Source of the DNA: Candidatus Solincola jinzensis
GTDB taxonomy: Bacteria > Actinomycetota > Geothermincolia > Geothermincolales > RBG-13-55-18
Reading direction: 5' to 3'
Length of the DNA: 10,084 nt
Assembly (NCBI GenBank): GCA_015711875.1
Contig: JACVJG010000062.1
Span: 1-10,084, forward strand
How positions within the stretch are numbered: position 1 is the first letter of the stretch; each line of letters begins with the position of its first letter. A program made the position numbers and the translations under genes. Shown here in pieces: positions 6,761-10,084 of the stretch. The notes beneath the pieces were generated by a model, which had not been told where the DNA came from, ran no database searches, and worked only from the letters and a program-made list of their open reading frames with translations.

Positions 6761-6779
6761 TCCTGCTCTAAGCGTTATT

Positions 6780-6809
6780 ATTATAGGACGATTTTCTTCA
6801 GGTATGCAA
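6780..6809 (-). promoter_or_regulatory. Sigma-70-like promoter for the methyltransferase-led run
   Basis: The minus strand has a perfect -10 hexamer TATAAT (6785-6780) and a partial -35 TTGCAT (6809-6804) with an 18-base spacer. Initiation near 6773 would give a leader of about 165 bases before the methyltransferase ATG. The surrounding bases are notably AT-richer than the rest of the window. Confidence 0.5.
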
Positions 6810-7276
6810 GCGCGCGTTCCCGCGCTCTCTAAATCTTTTTCAACCCGGATAGCGCCCACTGAAAGAATAGATTGTCTTCCGGCGCAAGCCTCCACGAAAA
6901 ACGAGGCTACGCCAATGGGCCTGTAACCGTTAGATTGACCGTGCCGGTTTTACTGCATCGAGGTTTAGGCCGCAAAAATCCGATATGCCCGTTGCATCCA
7001 AAATATTCCTTATAGTGCGGCTCATCCACGGCTTTTCGCTATCATGTGAACGGTGTCCACGCGCCGGAAGCACCGCACAAACTGCTTGGTCTGGCGCCAC
7101 TTCTCTTACCCGCGCAACATCAGCATCAGTCGCCTATAAGCCAGAACCGTTTTGCCGCCCCGGACGTCGGTCAGCGAAAAGCCTGTCCTCAAGCGGGAGA
7201 AGGGAACCCCAGATGTGCTTCAAGCCGTTGCAAGCTGGGAATAATGATAAAGGGGAATGCTGTGAGCGATGGCTTC
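6810..7276. other. Gene-free stretch with one long inverted repeat
   Basis: I see no supportable gene here. Open frames exist but lack recognisable domains and well-placed ribosome binding sites. The clear structure is an imperfect hairpin with arms GGCGCAAGCCTC (6881-6892) and GAGGCTACGCC (6903-6913): 10 paired bases with an internal mismatch around a 10-base loop, without a T run on either strand. The left part, near 6780-6840, is the promoter zone of the minus-strand run; the right part should contain the promoter of the gene at 7291, though no convincing hexamers are visible. Whether the stretch hides an unrecognised RNA is open. Confidence 0.4.
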
Positions 7277-7290
7277 AAGGAGGTGACGGC

Positions 7291-7569
7291 ATGGACCGCA
7301 AGGAACTGCTGACAAAGGTCAAGGAGGAGGCCGGGTTGGCAAGCCTGAGGCAGGCAGACGGAGCGGTGAGGGTAATCGTGGGTATCCTAAAGACCCTGCT
7401 GCCCGAGGATACGGCCGCGGCGGTGGAGAGTTGCCTTCCCGATGACCTGCGCGAGGGCTGGAGGCTCGTGCAACCCTATCCCGCCGATATCCTAGAGCGC
7501 GAGGACATGTATTTCGAAGGGTCCGAGGGACAAGAGGAACGCGGAGCCCCCACCATAACCCACGGCTGA
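7291..7569 (+). CDS. DUF2267-like small protein
   Basis: A 92-residue soluble acidic protein with the pattern of one DUF2267 half-domain: ADGAVRVIVGILKTLLPED (about residues 22-40) followed by AVESCLPDDLREGWRLV (about 44-60). DUF2267 proteins are usually longer, about 130 residues with two such helical halves, so this is a short form. Molecular function of the family is not established. The ATG at 7291 is fixed by AAGGAGGTGA at 7277-7286; in-frame upstream codons extend the frame without a recognisable domain and cross that site. It stands alone between the divergent minus-strand run and the convergent barrel protein gene, followed 17 bases later by the first 31-bp repeat. Existence is well supported; its role is unknown. 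Confidence 0.72.
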   Translation: MDRKELLTKVKEEAGLASLRQADGAVRVIVGILKTLLPEDTAAAVESCLPDDLREGWRLVQPYPADILEREDMYFEGSEGQEERGAPTITHG

Positions 7570-7586
7570 TCACTCAGCACTTTATG

Positions 7587-7617
7587 CCCGACCGCCGGCT
7601 ATTCGACAGCGGAATTC
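7587..7617. repeat. 31-bp direct repeat, copy 1
   Basis: This copy begins CCCGACCGCCGGCTATTCGA and ends CAGCGGAATTC, identical over all 31 bases to 7661-7691. It contains GCCGGC and GAATTC palindromes and CCGC/GCGG arms that could form a short hairpin. The four T after it on the plus strand could make it a weak terminator for the DUF2267-like gene. Confidence 0.9.
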
Positions 7618-7660
7618 TTTTGGCAAGGATATCCATGATTTAGGGGAATACAACTTGATT

Positions 7661-7691
7661 CCCGACCGCCGGCTATTCGACAGCGGAATTC
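7661..7691. repeat. 31-bp direct repeat, copy 2
   Basis: An exact second copy of 7587-7617, separated by a 43-base, clearly AT-richer segment (7618-7660), giving a 74-base period. Repeat and gap sizes are within CRISPR ranges, but there are only two copies and no cas gene in the window. This copy directly abuts the structured stretch beginning at 7693. Confidence 0.9.
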
Positions 7692-7692
7692 G

Positions 7693-7960
7693 CAACATAG
7701 CCTGAGGGCGATGTGAGCATCATCAGCTTTTCGCCCCCACCTATGGCCTGTGCGCAAACCCGGCCGCCATGCAGCGACAAGGCCCAGGGCCCACCGCCGT
7801 TTGCGGTCTCCGCGGCTCCGGTTGACACCTTGCGCTGTGGCGGAGGTGCAAGTGTAAACCCTTGCTTTAAAGCGCGTACCGGCGCTCCGATCATCTGCCT
7901 CCCGGCTAACCTCCCTTCCCTCGCCGGCGTGTTCCCGCGTTTCGCCTCCCCGCTCTGCGG
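7693..7960 (-). ncRNA. Candidate structured RNA, class unknown
   Basis: A dense set of inverted repeats without a convincing gene. Nested arms CATAG/CTATG (7696-7700, 7741-7745) enclose GGGCGA/TCGCCC (7706-7711, 7731-7736). A long hairpin pairs GGTTGACACCTTGC (7820-7833) with GCAAGTGTAAACC (7848-7860), about 12 pairs with one mismatch and one bulge. Shorter hairpins are ACCGC/GCGGT (7793-7807), AGCGC/GCGCT (7871-7886) and CCGC/GCGG (7950-7960). The strand is uncertain; minus is a guess. Mobile-element guide RNAs of the HEARO/omega type, a riboswitch-like element, or decayed mobile DNA are possible identities; no IscB, IsrB or other partner gene is present. Open frames on both strands here lack ribosome binding sites and domains. 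Bases 7961-8053 show nothing clear. Confidence 0.35.
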
Positions 7961-8053
7961 ACAATAACCGTATGCCCTGATAACTCGAGGCGGGTACGCG
8001 GACACGAAGCAAAGCGCGCGTTACGCGACCGGATATGCATTAAACGCCCTCCC

Positions 8054-9367
8054 TCACCTCTCGCTCGCGTCCTCCCTGCGCCAAGGGCGGCGGCGGCACA
8101 TCCACCAGGCGATCGACGATAGAAGCGCCGCCAGCACCGCGGCGATGAGCAGGGGGATGGCGATCCCTCCTCTCCCGTCTCCCTCGTCTTTCACGGTCTC
8201 GCCCTCGCCGGCTCTATGCTCTTTTTCGAGGCTCTCGATCTCCCGCAACGCCCTCGCCTTTTCTTCCTGGATGGCCCCTCCTTCCTGCGCCGTGCCTCCC
8301 TCGGCGGCACCTTCTCCCATGCTCTGGGCGGCTTCCTCCTCACCGGCTTCGTTTGCATTATCCCTATCGTTTCCTTCGCCCCCGCTATCGCCCGCGACCG
8401 CTTCCCCCCCATCCGTGGGATTGCGAACCTGCCGGTATGAAGCAACGGGGAAGGGCTTTCCGGCCAGCGCGCAGACCGCGTAAGCGGTCGTCCACACCGG
8501 GTTCATCTCCCTTCCCTGCATCCATGAGAAGCTGCCGTCCGGACCCTGCATGGACCTCACGAAGGAAAGAGGGGTGTTGCCCCCCCTGGACCACGCACCT
8601 CCCCCCGGGTCCTGCCCCACCGCGATGATGGCCTGGGCGCACCACGAGGTGGCGGCGGTGTCCGAGGAGCCGGGCTGGAAGGAAAACCCACCATCGGGGT
8701 TCTGGACGGCATGCAGGTAGGCAAGGGCTGAGGAAATGGCGGGGTCGCCGGGTTCTACGCCCGCCGCCCTGAGGGCCATGATGGAAGCTGCGGTCATGTC
8801 GGGGTTACTGGCGGCTCCCTTGCTGTTGCCCCATCCGCCGTCCGGGTTCTGCGCTCCGCGATGCCACTGCACCGCACCCTCCGGTATCTCCGCGCCCGCG
8901 GCTTTGAGGGCGAGGATCCCGAAGGCGTTGGAGTTCACGGCGTCGCCGATGTTTCCGCCCGCGCCCTGATAGGACCTGACTTTCTCGAGCAGGTCCACGC
9001 CGCCAAAGGAGCGGGGGTCCTCGCCGGCAGCCGCCACGGCCAGGAGCGTGCGTTCGTAATCGGTCACGCTATGCCAGTTTCCGGACTGCGTGGCCAGGAA
9101 ATCCAGGGGCGAACGCCCGTTCTTCCTGATCTCGCGGGGGTCCTTGCCGGCAGCCGATAGGGCCATGACACACCATGCCGTGGTGGCATCCTGTCCCGTC
9201 TCGCCGCGCCCCGGTTCGTGGAAACCACCGTCCGCGGCCTGGTTGGCGATCATGAAAGATACGCCCTCCGACGCGCCCGCATGCGCGTTCCGCGGTGCGG
9301 CCCACAAGGCGATGACCATCAGCGCAAGCGATACCGCGGTTGCAATCTCTCTAGCCCTGGCCCTCAT
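8054..9367 (-). CDS. Secreted, membrane-anchored alpha/alpha-barrel protein with prenyltransferase/squalene-oxidase repeats
   Basis: A 437-residue exported protein. Residues 1-30 form a signal peptide ending AHA (cleavage before Gly31). Residues about 35-308 hold repeated helical units marked by QAADGGF (43-49), YQGAGGNIG (133-141), QNPDGGWG (173-180), QNPDGGFSF (222-230) and QGPDGSFSW (274-282), the prenyltransferase/squalene-oxidase repeat that builds an alpha6/alpha6 barrel. A Gly/Glu-rich linker (314-401), one membrane span (402-423) and a basic tail follow; no LPXTG is seen. The cyclase DxDD motif is not apparent, so ligand binding is likelier than terpene cyclisation. ATG 9367 follows GAGGAGGT by seven bases and gives a normal signal peptide; a TTG at 9448 is less likely. 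It follows an ECF S component by 143 bases, suggesting a surface capture role for its ligand. Confidence 0.85.
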   Translation of the reverse strand: MRARAREIATAVSLALMVIALWAAPRNAHAGASEGVSFMIANQAADGGFHEPGRGETGQDATTAWCVMALSAAGKDPREIRKNGRSPLDFLATQSGNWHSVTDYERTLLAVAAAGEDPRSFGGVDLLEKVRSYQGAGGNIGDAVNSNAFGILALKAAGAEIPEGAVQWHRGAQNPDGGWGNSKGAASNPDMTAASIMALRAAGVEPGDPAISSALAYLHAVQNPDGGFSFQPGSSDTAATSWCAQAIIAVGQDPGGGAWSRGGNTPLSFVRSMQGPDGSFSWMQGREMNPVWTTAYAVCALAGKPFPVASYRQVRNPTDGGEAVAGDSGGEGNDRDNANEAGEEEAAQSMGEGAAEGGTAQEGGAIQEEKARALREIESLEKEHRAGEGETVKDEGDGRGGIAIPLLIAAVLAALLSSIAWWMCRRRPWRREDASER

Positions 9368-9510
9368 CCTCGCGACCTCCTCTGGAACGGATGCGCCTTC
9401 CCCCTTAAGACCTGTATGCCGGCGATTGACTTTTCCCCTCCTTTGCAAGGGTAACCTCTCCCCTGGATCCGTGCCCGCGAAAAGGCTTGTCCCTTTTCCT
9501 CTCCCTGTTT

Positions 9511-10084
9511 CTATCCATCTCTGCTCATTTCCATCTCGGTCTCGGGAGCGATACCCGGCCGCGTTCCTGCCGCAAGACCCACTGAGCCTTCTCCGGCGTG
9601 GACATCGACCGCAAGCAAACCGTGGCTAGCTTCTCTTCCAGCCGCGGGAGAACGGCTCACAAGGCTGAAACCGTCCGTCCCTTCCCCATCCACCTCGAAG
9701 GCCACGGAGAACCGTGCGCGGAAACGCTCCAGCATGGTGACCACGGGAGTGGCAAGAACCGCGGCGAAGAGAAGGTTCCCAGCGGCATGAAAAGTGTCGA
9801 ACCACAAGCTGGCCGCGCAGGCGGCAAGATAGGTCCTCAGGGTAAGGGGGTAGACGAAGGATACCCAGAACCACAGGTTCATGAACCATCCGAAGATATA
9901 ACCCCATGCCGTGCAGGCCGCCGTCAACGCGTGAACGCGCGACCTCCCGCCCCGCAGTCGGGCCGTCAGCGCCCCCACCGCCCCCGCTCCACCCCATGCC
10001 AGCATCTGCCAGGGGGTCCATGGACCCTGTCCGAGGAAGAGATTGCTCAGAAGGGCGATGAGCGCGCCGGTCATGAAGCCCATC
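9511..10084 (-). CDS. ECF transporter S component-like membrane protein (N terminus outside window)
   Basis: The 190 visible residues start inside a membrane protein: hydrophobic spans flank SNLFLGQGPWTPWQM (about 14-28), a pattern typical of ECF-type substrate-specific (S) components, followed by spans near 30-43, 52-82 and 99-117. S components bind a vitamin or metal and work with a transmembrane T protein and two ATPases, which are not in the window. An ATG lies at the edge (10083), but family length suggests the true start is farther upstream. The tail after about residue 122 is hydrophilic, roughly 65 residues, and unusually long. The stop TAG is at 9511-9513. It should be cotranscribed with the barrel protein gene. 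Substrate is unknown; a corrinoid is one guess from the neighbour. Confidence 0.7.
   Translation of the reverse strand, partial: MGFMTGALIALLSNLFLGQGPWTPWQMLAWGGAGAVGALTARLRGGRSRVHALTAACTAWGYIFGWFMNLWFWVSFVYPLTLRTYLAACAASLWFDTFHAAGNLLFAAVLATPVVTMLERFRARFSVAFEVDGEGTDGFSLVSRSPAAGREASHGLLAVDVHAGEGSVGLAAGTRPGIAPETEMEMSRDG

Noticed and set aside
6713..6895. Minus-strand 60-codon frame upstream of the methyltransferase
   Set aside because: It spans the promoter-like hexamers and the leader hairpin, with no domain or convincing ribosome binding site.
6985..7290. N-terminal extension of the DUF2267-like gene
   Set aside because: The in-frame upstream codons encode no known domain, and a perfect Shine-Dalgarno site at 7277-7286 points to ATG 7291.
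7587..7691. A genuine CRISPR array
   Set aside because: Only two repeats and one gap, no cas gene and no visible degenerate further copies; kept as a direct repeat with CRISPR as one hypothesis.
7700..7920. Cobalamin riboswitch in the convergent intergenic region
   Set aside because: GGTGCAAGT and AGCCGGGAGGC resemble fragments of the consensus, but spacing does not fit and the position is downstream of both flanking genes.
7599..8012. Minus-strand frame of about 137 codons in the structured region
   Set aside because: No ribosome binding site or domain; basic, low-information product; overlapped by open frames on the other strand and by strong inverted repeats.
8054..9367. Functional terpene/squalene cyclase
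   Set aside because: The repeat type matches, but the protein is exported and membrane-anchored and I see no DxDD catalytic motif.

Overview
The window reads as a piece of a GC-rich bacterial chromosome, probably from an anaerobe. The pointers are a CooC-type nickel ATPase, a FecBCD-type importer, ECF transport parts and strong AAGGAGGTGA-like ribosome binding sites. A surface barrel protein next to an ECF S component would suit a deep-branching anaerobic actinobacterium or a high-GC firmicute, but nothing here fixes the lineage. No rRNA, tRNA, transposase or complete phage gene is visible.

Layout. Bases 1-178 are the tail of a plus-strand gene cut by the window edge, with a plus-strand terminator at 334-363. 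From 6607 down to 449 lies one long minus-strand run. In transcription order it encodes a small SAM-dependent methyltransferase, a CooC-type P-loop ATPase with a CxC metal motif, a substrate-binding lipoprotein, a FecCD-type permease, its ABC ATPase, a TrmO/TsaA-type protein and a flavin reductase-like FMN protein. The permease and ATPase overlap as TGATG, and the other gaps are about 65-250 bases. Upstream of the methyltransferase is a sigma-70-like promoter followed by a leader with a strong intrinsic terminator, which suggests attenuation of the run. Bases 6810-7276 hold no convincing gene. A short DUF2267-like gene follows on the plus strand (7291-7569).

Bases 7570-8053 contain no protein gene but are the most structured stretch. 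A perfect 31-bp direct repeat occurs twice, separated by 43 bases, and directly abuts about 270 bases of nested and long inverted repeats that look like a structured RNA. Beyond this, again on the minus strand, are an ECF S component (cut by the right edge) and a secreted, membrane-anchored alpha/alpha-barrel protein with prenyltransferase/squalene-oxidase-type repeats.

How the genes may work together. The 449-6607 run looks like uptake of a metal complex or metal-containing cofactor (FecBCD type) coupled to intracellular handling by a CooC-type ATPase and a methyltransferase, with TrmO and flavin reductase as accessories. The substrate cannot be read from the sequence. The ECF/barrel pair may be a second uptake system; a distant fold analogy to the barrel domain of animal transcobalamin makes a vitamin such as a corrinoid a testable guess.
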